DNA from: Rhizobium sp. AAP43
Lineage (GTDB): Bacteria > Pseudomonadota > Alphaproteobacteria > Rhizobiales > Rhizobiaceae
DNA length: 64,000 nt
Direction: 5' to 3'
NCBI RefSeq assembly: GCF_001296045.1
Contig: NZ_LJHS01000009.1
Span: 124,001 to 188,000, forward strand
Both the position numbers and the translations under genes were made by a program. The notes beneath the pieces were generated by a model. It did not search any database, was not told the origin of the DNA, and saw only the letters and a list, made by a program, of their open reading frames with translations. Below are positions 9,148 to 16,507 of this stretch, in pieces (the stretch's first letter is position 1; every line of letters begins with the position of its first letter).

Positions 9148-10002
9148 ATGGCATTGACTGTCGACGCTCTGCTACAACACCCAAGGTTCCATGAAGTACT
9201 CATGGACCAAACGCTTGCGTTTCTCGATATTCATCAGAAAGCGCCCAAACTCGCTTCAATATTTGGAACACATCAACGCTGGATGCTCGCCCATGTCGGG
9301 ATGGCACAGTATTTTCTCGATGCTGCCAGCGGGGCGACGGAACCGGTCATCGTCATGGCCCGTTTCCTCGAACAGGTCCGACGCCTCGAAATCTCCAGTG
9401 TCAACACTGCCGACGCCTTCATCAAGGAAATGCTCGCCTATGGGATCGCTGTCCAGTCGACGGCCGATGATCGCCGTCATCGTCCGGTGATCCCGGCACC
9501 CCATGCCGTCGCCGCTCTGCGCCAATGGGTCTGGGTCCACCTGCATAGCCTTGACAATTTTGACGGCGGACGACGGACGGAAGCTCTCGAACAAGACGAC
9601 GCCCTCGTCCATCGCTTGCACCCCGCCATAACCGAACGCGTGCTGGCCTCGCCGATTGTCAGGTCTCCGCCGCCGCGTTACGCGCTCTTCACCTGGCTCA
9701 ACAGCGGTGGCGTTGTCATGGACTGGTTGATGACCAGCATCCAGTCGACGGATGATACGGCCACACGCTTCCTGACGCAGGTGCGCTCCGTGCCCCAACT
9801 GGCCGAACGCTTCCGTGTGTCCCGCACGCATCTCACCCGCAAGCTTCGTGAAGCCGAAGATCTCGGCAGCGTCGGCTGGCTTGGCAAGCGCGGCCGATCC
9901 ACGATGTGGATCTCGAAGGAATTCAGGGATGAATACGACCTCTATCAGGCGGAAAAGCTCTCCCTGATCGACGCCACCTGCGTCGACTTCGGCCTCTGCT
10001 GA
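9148..10002 (+). CDS. Uncharacterised protein with C-terminal winged-helix domain
   Basis: The 284-residue protein is not a family I can name. The N-terminal ~190 residues are helical and rich in His/Trp/Leu, with no signal peptide or clear membrane segment. Residues ~205-265 look like a MarR/GntR-type winged helix (LAERFRVSRTHLTRKLREAEDLGSV, then a wing-like GKRGRSTMWIS). The architecture suggests a one-component transcriptional regulator whose N-terminal part is a sensor or dimerisation region. It stands alone between the prs terminator and the convergent DUF779 gene. Confidence 0.7.
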   Translation: MALTVDALLQHPRFHEVLMDQTLAFLDIHQKAPKLASIFGTHQRWMLAHVGMAQYFLDAASGATEPVIVMARFLEQVRRLEISSVNTADAFIKEMLAYGIAVQSTADDRRHRPVIPAPHAVAALRQWVWVHLHSLDNFDGGRRTEALEQDDALVHRLHPAITERVLASPIVRSPPPRYALFTWLNSGGVVMDWLMTSIQSTDDTATRFLTQVRSVPQLAERFRVSRTHLTRKLREAEDLGSVGWLGKRGRSTMWISKEFRDEYDLYQAEKLSLIDATCVDFGLC

Positions 10003-10024
10003 AGCACAGGAGGTGGGGCCCGGA

Positions 10025-10405
10025 CTATCGCGGCGGCAACGGACAGGCCTCGCCACCGGAAAATAGCCGGGAGCGCGTCAGGAACCGGCGTTCCCGGCCA
10101 TTGTCGAGCGAGAACATGCCCCCGCGCCCCGGCACGACGTCAATGATCAATTGCGTATGCTTCCACACATCATACTGGCTACCGCTGATGTAAAAAGGCA
10201 CGCCGCCAATCTCGCCTAGCTGCACATCGGTCTCCCCGACGCGGTAATCGCTGGCCGGATAACACATCGGCGAGGACCCGTCGCAGCATCCGCCGGATTG
10301 GTGAAAGAGGATGTCGGGATGGTCCTTCCGGATCTCGGCGAGGAAGGTGAGTGCGGCATCGGTGGCGATCACCCAGGGTTCGCCTGGATTTGGGTTGATG
10401 GTCAC
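10025..10405 (-). CDS. DUF779 domain-containing protein
   Basis: The 126-residue protein is a DUF779 member, a family regularly found next to aldehyde or alcohol dehydrogenases. The Cys-rich motif HQSGGCCDGSSPMCYP (residues ~35-50) is a plausible metal or redox site, and the KHTQLIIDVVPGRGGMFSLD core is present. The GTG at 10405 has AAGGAG five bases upstream on the minus strand; longer in-frame starts lie inside the upstream repeat and are unlikely. The aldehyde dehydrogenase gene lies 156 bp upstream, with an intergenic palindromic repeat in between. Confidence 0.88.
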   Translation of the reverse strand: MTINPNPGEPWVIATDAALTFLAEIRKDHPDILFHQSGGCCDGSSPMCYPASDYRVGETDVQLGEIGGVPFYISGSQYDVWKHTQLIIDVVPGRGGMFSLDNGRERRFLTRSRLFSGGEACPLPPR

Positions 10406-10437
10406 GGCGGCTCCTTCTGAGCGTATAACAAGGAGGC

Positions 10438-10552
10438 ACCCTCCCCTTGCGAGGGAGGGGCGGCACGCAGTACCGGGGTGGGGTGATCCTCTATTTGGCA
10501 GGACCATCACCCCCACCCGCAGCTTCGCTGCGACCTCCCCCTCAAGGGGAGG
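10438..10552. repeat. Intergenic palindromic repeat element
   Basis: About 115 bp whose two halves are imperfect inverted copies: CTCCCCTTG...GGGTGGGGTGAT on the left and ATCACCCCCACCC...CAAGGGGAGG on the right. Internal hairpins include CGCAGC-TTC-GCTGCG and ACCTCCCC-CTCAA-GGGGAGGT. The composition and structure resemble the intergenic mosaic/palindromic elements widespread in rhizobial genomes. It sits between the aldehyde dehydrogenase stop and the DUF779 gene, where it may attenuate or stabilise the transcript. Only this copy was noticed in the window. Confidence 0.75.
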
Positions 10553-10561
10553 TATAAAGCC

Positions 10562-12076
10562 TCAGAAGAACCCCAACGCTTTCGGGCTATAGCTCACCAG
10601 CATGTTCTTGGTCTGCTGATAGTGGTCGAGCATCATCTTGTGGGTCTCGCGACCGATACCCGACTGCTTGTAGCCACCGAAGGCGGCATGGGCCGGATAG
10701 GCATGGTAGCAATTGGTCCAGACGCGGCCCGCCTGGATGTTGCGGCCGAAGTTGTAGCAACGGTTGGCATCGCGGCTCCACACACCGGACCCGAGGCCAT
10801 AGAGCGTGTCATTGGCGATTTCCAGCGCCTCGGCATCGTCCTTGAAGGTCGTGACGGAGACAACCGGCCCGAAGATCTCCTCCTGGAAGATCCGCATCTT
10901 GTTATGGCCCTTGAACACCGTTGGCTTGACGTAATAGCCCCCAGCCAAATCGCCCGCCAGGGTGTTGCGTTCACCACCGATAAGAACCTCGGCGCCTTCC
11001 TGCCGGCCGATATCCATATAGGACAGGATCTTTTCCAGCTGCTCCGACGAGGCCTGCGCGCCGATCATCGTCGACATGTCGAGCGGATCGCCCTGTTTGA
11101 TCGCAGCGACGCGCTTCAGTGCTTTTTCCATGAAGCGATCATAGATTTTCTCATGCACCAGCGCGCGGCTCGGGCAGGTGCAGACCTCGCCCTGATTGAG
11201 GGCAAACATTGCGAAGCCCTCAAGCGCCTTGTCGAGATAGTCATCATCCTCGCGCATGACGTCCTCGAAGAAGATGTTGGGCGACTTGCCGCCCAGTTCC
11301 AGCGTCACCGGAATGAGGTTCTGGCTGGCATACTGCATGATCAGACGACCGGTCGAGGTTTCGCCGGTAAAGGCGATCTTGGCGATCCGCGGGCTGGTCG
11401 CGAGCGGCTTGCCGGCTTCCAGGCCAAAGCCGTTGACGATGTTCAGCACGCCCGGCGGCAGGAGATCGGCGATCAGTTCGGCCAGCACCAGGATCGAGGC
11501 CGGTGTCTGTTCCGCAGGCTTCAAGACGACGCAGTTTCCGGCCGCCAGTGCCGGGGCCATTTTCCAGGCCGCCATCAGGATCGGGAAGTTCCACGGAATA
11601 ATCTGGCCGACGACGCCGAGCGGCTCATGGAAGTGATAGGCGATCATATCATGATCGACTTCGCCGATTGTCCCTTCCTGGGCGCGGATGCAGGAGGCGA
11701 AATAGCGGAAGTGATCGATCGCAAGCGGAATATCGGCGGCCATGGTCTCGCGCAATGGCTTGCCATTGTCCCAGGTCTCGGCCTTGGCCAAAAGCTCGAG
11801 ATTGTCCTCCATCCGCTGGGCAATCTTCATCAGGATGTTGGAGCGTTCGGTCGAGGACGTCCGCCCCCATTTATCCTTGGCCGCATGGGCCGCATCAAGC
11901 GCCAGATTGATGTCATGTTCATCGGAGCGGGCCACTTCGCAAAGCTTGCCCCCGGTAACCGGCGTCGTGTTTTCGAAGTACCGACCATTGACCGGCTCGC
12001 GGAATTCGCCGCCGATGAAGTTGCCATATTTCAGCTTGAACGGCGACGCCGCGATAGTCTGCACCTGGATATTCAT
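10562..12076 (-). CDS. NAD-dependent aldehyde dehydrogenase (AldB/ExaC/AcoD type)
   Basis: The 504-residue enzyme oxidises short aldehydes such as acetaldehyde to the acid with NAD(P). Visible are [21 protein letters not shown], the glutamate motif LELGGKSPN and the catalytic cysteine segment [12 protein letters not shown]. The ATG at 12076 has GGGAGGATGACAGC in front; an in-frame extension upstream carries no ribosome-binding site. The upstream AcoR-like gene on the same strand and the palindrome at 12181-12202 suggest specific induction; DUF779 downstream is the usual partner of this subclass. Confidence 0.95.
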   Translation of the reverse strand: MNIQVQTIAASPFKLKYGNFIGGEFREPVNGRYFENTTPVTGGKLCEVARSDEHDINLALDAAHAAKDKWGRTSSTERSNILMKIAQRMEDNLELLAKAETWDNGKPLRETMAADIPLAIDHFRYFASCIRAQEGTIGEVDHDMIAYHFHEPLGVVGQIIPWNFPILMAAWKMAPALAAGNCVVLKPAEQTPASILVLAELIADLLPPGVLNIVNGFGLEAGKPLATSPRIAKIAFTGETSTGRLIMQYASQNLIPVTLELGGKSPNIFFEDVMREDDDYLDKALEGFAMFALNQGEVCTCPSRALVHEKIYDRFMEKALKRVAAIKQGDPLDMSTMIGAQASSEQLEKILSYMDIGRQEGAEVLIGGERNTLAGDLAGGYYVKPTVFKGHNKMRIFQEEIFGPVVSVTTFKDDAEALEIANDTLYGLGSGVWSRDANRCYNFGRNIQAGRVWTNCYHAYPAHAAFGGYKQSGIGRETHKMMLDHYQQTKNMLVSYSPKALGFF

Positions 12077-12180
12077 GCTGTCATCCTCCCGTTGCTGAAC
12101 CCCTCCTCGGGTTCGATGGGACAATGATTGCCGTGAAAACTCCGCGATAGAAGTGCAGCAAAATCATGCTGCGCCGCACT

Positions 12181-12202
12181 CTGTGTCAGGCCTGCGACAC
12201 AG
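12181..12202. promoter_or_regulatory. Palindrome upstream of aldehyde dehydrogenase, candidate operator
   Basis: CTGTGTC and GACACAG are perfect 7-bp inverted arms with an 8-bp spacer, centred about 115 bp before the aldehyde dehydrogenase start. Its right half (TGCGACA) matches a second palindrome at 13268-13285 upstream of the regulator gene. No T-tract follows on either strand, so it is unlikely to be a terminator. Binding by the adjacent AcoR-like regulator is an inference. Confidence 0.5.
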
Positions 12203-12211
12203 CGACGAGCG

Positions 12212-13168
12212 TCATTGAAGGTTCAGACGCTTGATCTTCCGATGCAGTGTCGCGCGGCTGATGCCCAGTGTCTGTGCAGCGAGAGAGACATTGCCCTGCG
12301 CGCGCGACAAGGCGCGGCGAAGGGCTGCCCGTTCGGCATCCTCCAGATCGCTGATCACGCTACCCCGCGTCTCACGCAGCACATCGGCGGCCGGCACACC
12401 TTGGGCGATCGTGCCGTCATCAAGCTTGAGCGCCTGCCGGGCTGCCCGCGTTGCACCCAGTATGAGATCGTCGCTATCCACCGCGATAAGGGCCGACATC
12501 GAATTGGCCTGCGGCACAACGACAATGCGCGCGCCGTTGAACGCCTGGCGGAAGAGATTGCTTTCGACGCGCATGGCCGCATCCCGCACCGCTTGGGACA
12601 GGATGGCGAGCGTCATCTCCGAAACATCGTTTCGGCAGGTCGAGACGTCGAGTGCGGCGGCGACTTGGCCGAGATGGTCCCGGATCGGCGCCGTTACGCA
12701 GGAGAGCCCGATATTGGCACTCATGAAATGTTGGTCGCGATGAATGACGACGGAGCGTTCGTCGGCCAGTGCCGTGCCGATGCCGTTTGTCCCGACACTC
12801 GCTTCGCTCCACACATTCTGCTGCCACAGACCCAATGCGCGAAATTCGACGTCATCGCCGGCTGCACCGCGCCGGTCGACGACAATGCCGTCTGTATCGG
12901 CCAATACGATGCAGCAGCCTGAGCGACCGATGGTTTGGTAGAGTCGGTCGACCTCTTCGGCGGAACTGCCGATCAGCCGCTCCATTCGCTCACGGGCTTC
13001 GCGAAAGACGGTCTCATCCACCTGATAAGGTTTCCGCGCTTCCTCCGGCTGCAAATTGTAGAGATTGACGCAACGGCTCCACGATGCAGCAACCGGCGAC
13101 GTGACCGCGGCGGCCTTGTTTTGCGTCGTGGAATAGACGCGCTCGGTATGACTCAGTTCCTGCCGCAT
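12212..13168 (-). CDS. AcoR-like transcriptional regulator without AAA+ domain (GAF + Fis-type HTH)
   Basis: The 318-residue protein has an AcoR-type N-terminus (SWSRCVNLY near residue 30), a GAF-like sensor region (~60-200, containing WSEASVGTNGIGTAL) and a C-terminal Fis/HTH_8 helix-turn-helix (AQGNVSLAAQTLGISRATLH). The sigma-54-interacting AAA+ module (GESGTGKE, GAFTGA) present in full-length AcoR/AcxR is missing; the GAF region runs almost directly into the HTH. It can thus bind DNA but is not expected to activate sigma-54 promoters. It precedes the aldehyde dehydrogenase on the same strand and is likely its regulator. Confidence 0.88.
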   Translation of the reverse strand: MRQELSHTERVYSTTQNKAAAVTSPVAASWSRCVNLYNLQPEEARKPYQVDETVFREARERMERLIGSSAEEVDRLYQTIGRSGCCIVLADTDGIVVDRRGAAGDDVEFRALGLWQQNVWSEASVGTNGIGTALADERSVVIHRDQHFMSANIGLSCVTAPIRDHLGQVAAALDVSTCRNDVSEMTLAILSQAVRDAAMRVESNLFRQAFNGARIVVVPQANSMSALIAVDSDDLILGATRAARQALKLDDGTIAQGVPAADVLRETRGSVISDLEDAERAALRRALSRAQGNVSLAAQTLGISRATLHRKIKRLNLQ

Positions 13169-13267
13169 CGGCTCCTCCCAAAGCGCAATGGTGAGTATGA
13201 CCTTTCACTGCGATCTTGCAACAGGCGTCGTTGGAAGCAAGAACTAACAGATTTCACGGGGAGAACC

Positions 13268-13285
13268 TGTCGCACATATGCGACA
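13268..13285. promoter_or_regulatory. Palindrome upstream of the AcoR-like regulator gene
   Basis: TGTCGCA-CATA-TGCGACA has perfect 7-bp arms and lies 100 bp upstream of the regulator start. It shares the TGCGACA half-site with 12181-12202 and matches 12 of 18 positions when the two are aligned. It resembles the dyads bound by AcoR-type activators. Candidate autoregulatory operator. Confidence 0.55.
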
Positions 13286-13308
13286 TATCCAAAGTCTTTC
13301 GCGTCCAG

Positions 13309-15405
13309 TCAGGCAGCAATCGGGTTTCCGTCCGACGATGCGTCAGTCTGGTCGTCAAGTGCAGGATCAGACTCCAACCGATCACCCGGGTTCACGATAT
13401 CCTGAAGGAGACCAACAGGCAGCGGCTTGCCATAGAAATAGCCCTGAACCTGGTCACAGCCCTCTTCCTGCAGGAAACGCAGATGGTCGAGGTTCTCGAC
13501 ACCCTCGGCGAGTACGGGAATGTCGAGGCTCTGCGCCAGAATGAGCGTCGAACGGACGATCGCGGCCGACTGCCTGTTTTCGGTGACGCTATCGATGAAG
13601 CCCCGATCGATCTTGATCTTGTCAAACGGGAAGAGCTGCAGGGTCGAGAGCGAGGAATACCCAGTGCCATAATCGTCCATGGCAATCTTCACACCGATCG
13701 CCTTCAGCTGGCGGATGATCGACAGGGCATGCTGCTGGTCGTCGATGATCCCCGATTCCGTAATTTCGAGCTCCAGGCGCTCCGGCGGCAGCCCCGTTTC
13801 GGCAAGGATATCGCGGACGCGCACCGGAAAACTCGAAGCAGCGAGTTGCTTGGGCGCGACGTTGACGGCGATCCTCAAAGGGTTCTTCCAGGTTGCCGCC
13901 TCAATGCAGGCCTGGTGCAACACCCAATCACCCAGTTCCATGATAAGGCCGCTGCGCTCCGCGATCGGGATGAAATCGGATGGCGAAACGAGTCCCCGGA
14001 CTGGATGTCGCCAGCGCAGCAACACTTCGAGACCGACGACCTCTCCGGTATGCGTGTCATTCTGCTTCTGATAATAAAGTTCGAACTCGTTGCGCTTGAA
14101 GCCGAGCCGCATGTCAAGCGCCAGCGCGCTGCGCTCTCGCGCCGCATGATCCATGGATTCGTCGAAAAAGCAGATATTGTTCGATCCGAGAGCCTTGGCC
14201 CGGTACATCGCCGTGTCCGCCTGGGCCAGCAGCTCGTCAATGGTGGACGCATTGTCGGGATAGACTGAAATCCCGATACTGGTACCAATCGACAGGGTCT
14301 GCTCCTCCCATTGGATCGGCACAGAGAGATCCTCGACGATCCGCCGCGCCAAAAGTTCGGCCTGACCGTCTGTAAACATAATGGGAGACACCGCCGTAAA
14401 CTCGTCTCCGCCGATGCGCGCCACATACTCATTTGGGCGCATACGCTTTCCCAGTCGCTCTGCAACCACGCGCAGAACATGGTCCCCTGCGGCATGACCA
14501 TGCACGTCATTCACTTCCTTGAAGCGGTCGAGGTCGAAGGCCAGCACATAGATGCGATCGTGCCGCGAATCTGGGGTATCGATCAGGTGCGCCAACCGTT
14601 CAATGAAAGCCGTGCGGTTCGGCAAGCCTGTGAGCGCGTCATGCAATGACAGCTGCCGATAGCGTTCGACCGCCGAACGATGCGACTGCCGGTCGATCAC
14701 GTAAGTCATCGAGCCGATCGTCAGAATCATCAGGCTGACCACCAAGATCACTACGGTCATAACGCTTTCAGGAAGCGCATTCTGCGGCATCACCGCAGCG
14801 GCATCCGGCACGACGGTCACCCCCGTCATGCCGATAAAATGGGTCGAGGCAATCGCCAGGATCATGGCCAGCGCACCGCCATAGCGGCAGTAGCGCGTGA
14901 TCGAACGCGCAATCCGGCTCGTTGCCAGTGCTCCGAAGACACCCGCTGCAACCAGCGACGCTGCGACATAAGTCTGATCCCAGACGATATGCCCCTGAAC
15001 TTCGTAGCCGGACATGCCAACATAATGCATCGCTGCAATGCCAGCGCCCATGACGGCACCACCAGCCTCGACGAGAAAGCTGCGTGGAGCGGCGGCCGCG
15101 ATCGCAAATCCCGCACCTGTGACGACGATTGCAAGCACCAGCGAAACCAGCGTAGCCGTCGGCTCATAGCCAGCCCCCAGCGGCAATCGATATCCCATCA
15201 TCGCAATGAAATGCGTCGTCCAGATGGATGCGCCGCCGATAAAGCTTGTCAGAAAGATCCAGCTGACGCGCGTCAGGCCACGCGTATTGCGCACACGACT
15301 GAACAACCGCATCGTGAGATACGAGCCGAGCACGCAGACCAAGACAGCTGCGAACAGAGAAACGGGCTCATGCTCGAAGGCAATGCAGCTGAGAACAGGA
15401 AGCAT
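13309..15405 (-). CDS. MHYT-GGDEF-EAL membrane protein (c-di-GMP turnover)
   Basis: The 698-residue protein begins with seven hydrophobic helices forming an MHYT sensor domain; its three motifs are visible (THFIAM near 65, MHYVGM near 127, THFIGM near 189) and are proposed to bind copper and sense a diatomic gas. The GGDEF motif (residues 332-336) is intact. The EAL signature reads EVL (460-462), keeping the catalytic Glu; DDYGTGYSS and the EGVE motif are also present. It could make and/or degrade c-di-GMP. The ATG at 15405 is preferred; an upstream TTG (15438) lacks a ribosome-binding site. Confidence 0.93.
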   Translation of the reverse strand: MLPVLSCIAFEHEPVSLFAAVLVCVLGSYLTMRLFSRVRNTRGLTRVSWIFLTSFIGGASIWTTHFIAMMGYRLPLGAGYEPTATLVSLVLAIVVTGAGFAIAAAAPRSFLVEAGGAVMGAGIAAMHYVGMSGYEVQGHIVWDQTYVAASLVAAGVFGALATSRIARSITRYCRYGGALAMILAIASTHFIGMTGVTVVPDAAAVMPQNALPESVMTVVILVVSLMILTIGSMTYVIDRQSHRSAVERYRQLSLHDALTGLPNRTAFIERLAHLIDTPDSRHDRIYVLAFDLDRFKEVNDVHGHAAGDHVLRVVAERLGKRMRPNEYVARIGGDEFTAVSPIMFTDGQAELLARRIVEDLSVPIQWEEQTLSIGTSIGISVYPDNASTIDELLAQADTAMYRAKALGSNNICFFDESMDHAARERSALALDMRLGFKRNEFELYYQKQNDTHTGEVVGLEVLLRWRHPVRGLVSPSDFIPIAERSGLIMELGDWVLHQACIEAATWKNPLRIAVNVAPKQLAASSFPVRVRDILAETGLPPERLELEITESGIIDDQQHALSIIRQLKAIGVKIAMDDYGTGYSSLSTLQLFPFDKIKIDRGFIDSVTENRQSAAIVRSTLILAQSLDIPVLAEGVENLDHLRFLQEEGCDQVQGYFYGKPLPVGLLQDIVNPGDRLESDPALDDQTDASSDGNPIAA

Positions 15406-15475
15406 ATTGCGGTAACCCTGGATTTTGACAGAGGGCAAAATAGCATTAGCGGGTTGCGAAATGTTGACCGGACAT

Positions 15476-15494
15476 GGTTACCTGCTCGGTAACC
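15476..15494. promoter_or_regulatory. Perfect dyad between MHYT gene and rplY
   Basis: GGTTACC-TGCTC-GGTAACC has 7-bp arms with a 5-bp spacer, 71 bp upstream of the MHYT-GGDEF-EAL start and about 200 bp upstream of rplY. There is no T-tract. The position suits an operator for the minus-strand gene; the protein that binds is unknown. Confidence 0.4.
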
Positions 15495-15700
15495 GTTCAA
15501 CCCTGGCGTCTCGCAACCAGACACGCCCAAACCCCACCAAAGAGCGCGGAAAACCTTGCCATTGCAGAGCATCTGGTCTATAGGCGCCCGATCCGCACAG
15601 ACACCCTTGGAGGCAATGCGGATGAAGCCTTCGGGCTTCCGGTCCGGTTCATGCCAAAAACAGGTGGCCCGGGCTCTCCAGTAACTTGAAAGGAAAAGCC

Positions 15701-16297
15701 ATGAGCCACGATACTTACGAGCTCAAGGCCGTAGCACGCGAACGGGTTGGTAAGGGGTCCTCCCGCGAACTTCGCCGCAACGGTTTGATTCCGGCTGTCA
15801 TCTATGGTGACAAGCAGGCCCCGATTTCGATCTCGATCAACACGAACGAGATCACCAAGCGCATCCATGCCGGCGGTTTCATGACCACCGTCGCCATCAT
15901 TGACATCAATGGCGAAAAGATCCGCGTTCTGCCGAAGGACTACCAGCTCGACGTCGTTCGTGATTTCACGATGCACATCGACTTCCTGCGCGTCTCGGCA
16001 AACAGCCAGGTTTCGGTTCAGGTTCCGGTTCACTTCATCAACGAAGAGAAGTCCGCGATCAAGACCGGCGCCGTCCTCAACATCGTGCGCCACGAAGTTG
16101 AGCTGCACTGCCCGGCTTCCGACATTCCGGAATTCCTGACGGTCGACCTCGCTGGCCTCAAGGTCGGCGACAGCGTCCATATCTCGGCCGTCAAGCTGCC
16201 GGCCGGCACCTCGCCGGTTATCGGCGATCGCGACTTCACCATCGCGACGATCGTTGCCCCTGCAGGCGGCGTAGCTGAAGAAACGACCGAAGGCTGA
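15701..16297 (+). CDS. rplY: 50S ribosomal protein L25/Ctc
   Basis: The 198-residue protein is the long (Ctc/TL5) form of L25, which binds 5S rRNA in the large ribosomal subunit. The N-terminal domain shows [20 protein letters not shown] and GLIPAVIYG; the C-terminal beta domain (~95-190) contains [20 protein letters not shown] and IPEFLTVDL. The start at 15701 follows AAAGGAAAAGCC. In relatives rplY is usually next to pth; here two signalling genes intervene. A strong terminator lies just downstream. Confidence 0.96.
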   Translation: MSHDTYELKAVARERVGKGSSRELRRNGLIPAVIYGDKQAPISISINTNEITKRIHAGGFMTTVAIIDINGEKIRVLPKDYQLDVVRDFTMHIDFLRVSANSQVSVQVPVHFINEEKSAIKTGAVLNIVRHEVELHCPASDIPEFLTVDLAGLKVGDSVHISAVKLPAGTSPVIGDRDFTIATIVAPAGGVAEETTEG

Positions 16298-16323
16298 GCC
16301 TTTCGTTCATCGGCCTATTCTGC

Positions 16324-16356
16324 AACCCGCCCCCCTTCGGAGGGCGGGTTTTCTAT
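16324..16356 (+). terminator. Rho-independent terminator after rplY
   Basis: AACCCGCC pairs with GGCGGGTT around a CCCTTCGGA region and is followed by TTTTCTATTTT. It ends the rplY transcript and separates it from the GGDEF-EAL gene. Confidence 0.85.
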
Positions 16357-16507
16357 TTTAAGGAGAATTCCATTAGCAACCACCGGATTTAAGGCTGCTT
16401 CTTTCAGTGAGCTTTAACGCTTTACTGAGACCGTGCCTCCTCGACATGCGACAAGGGACACCGTCTGACATGAACAACCGACCGCCACGGCACGGAATGG
16501 ACGCGCA

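Noticed and set aside
10622-12127. Open frame of ~500 codons on the plus strand opposite the aldehyde dehydrogenase
   Set aside because: The minus-strand gene has catalytic motifs and a ribosome-binding site; the opposite frame has no recognisable domain.
12077-12180. A sigma-54 (-24/-12) promoter for the aldehyde dehydrogenase
   Set aside because: No GG-N10-GC pair of the right type was found, and the neighbouring regulator lacks the AAA+ domain needed to use one.
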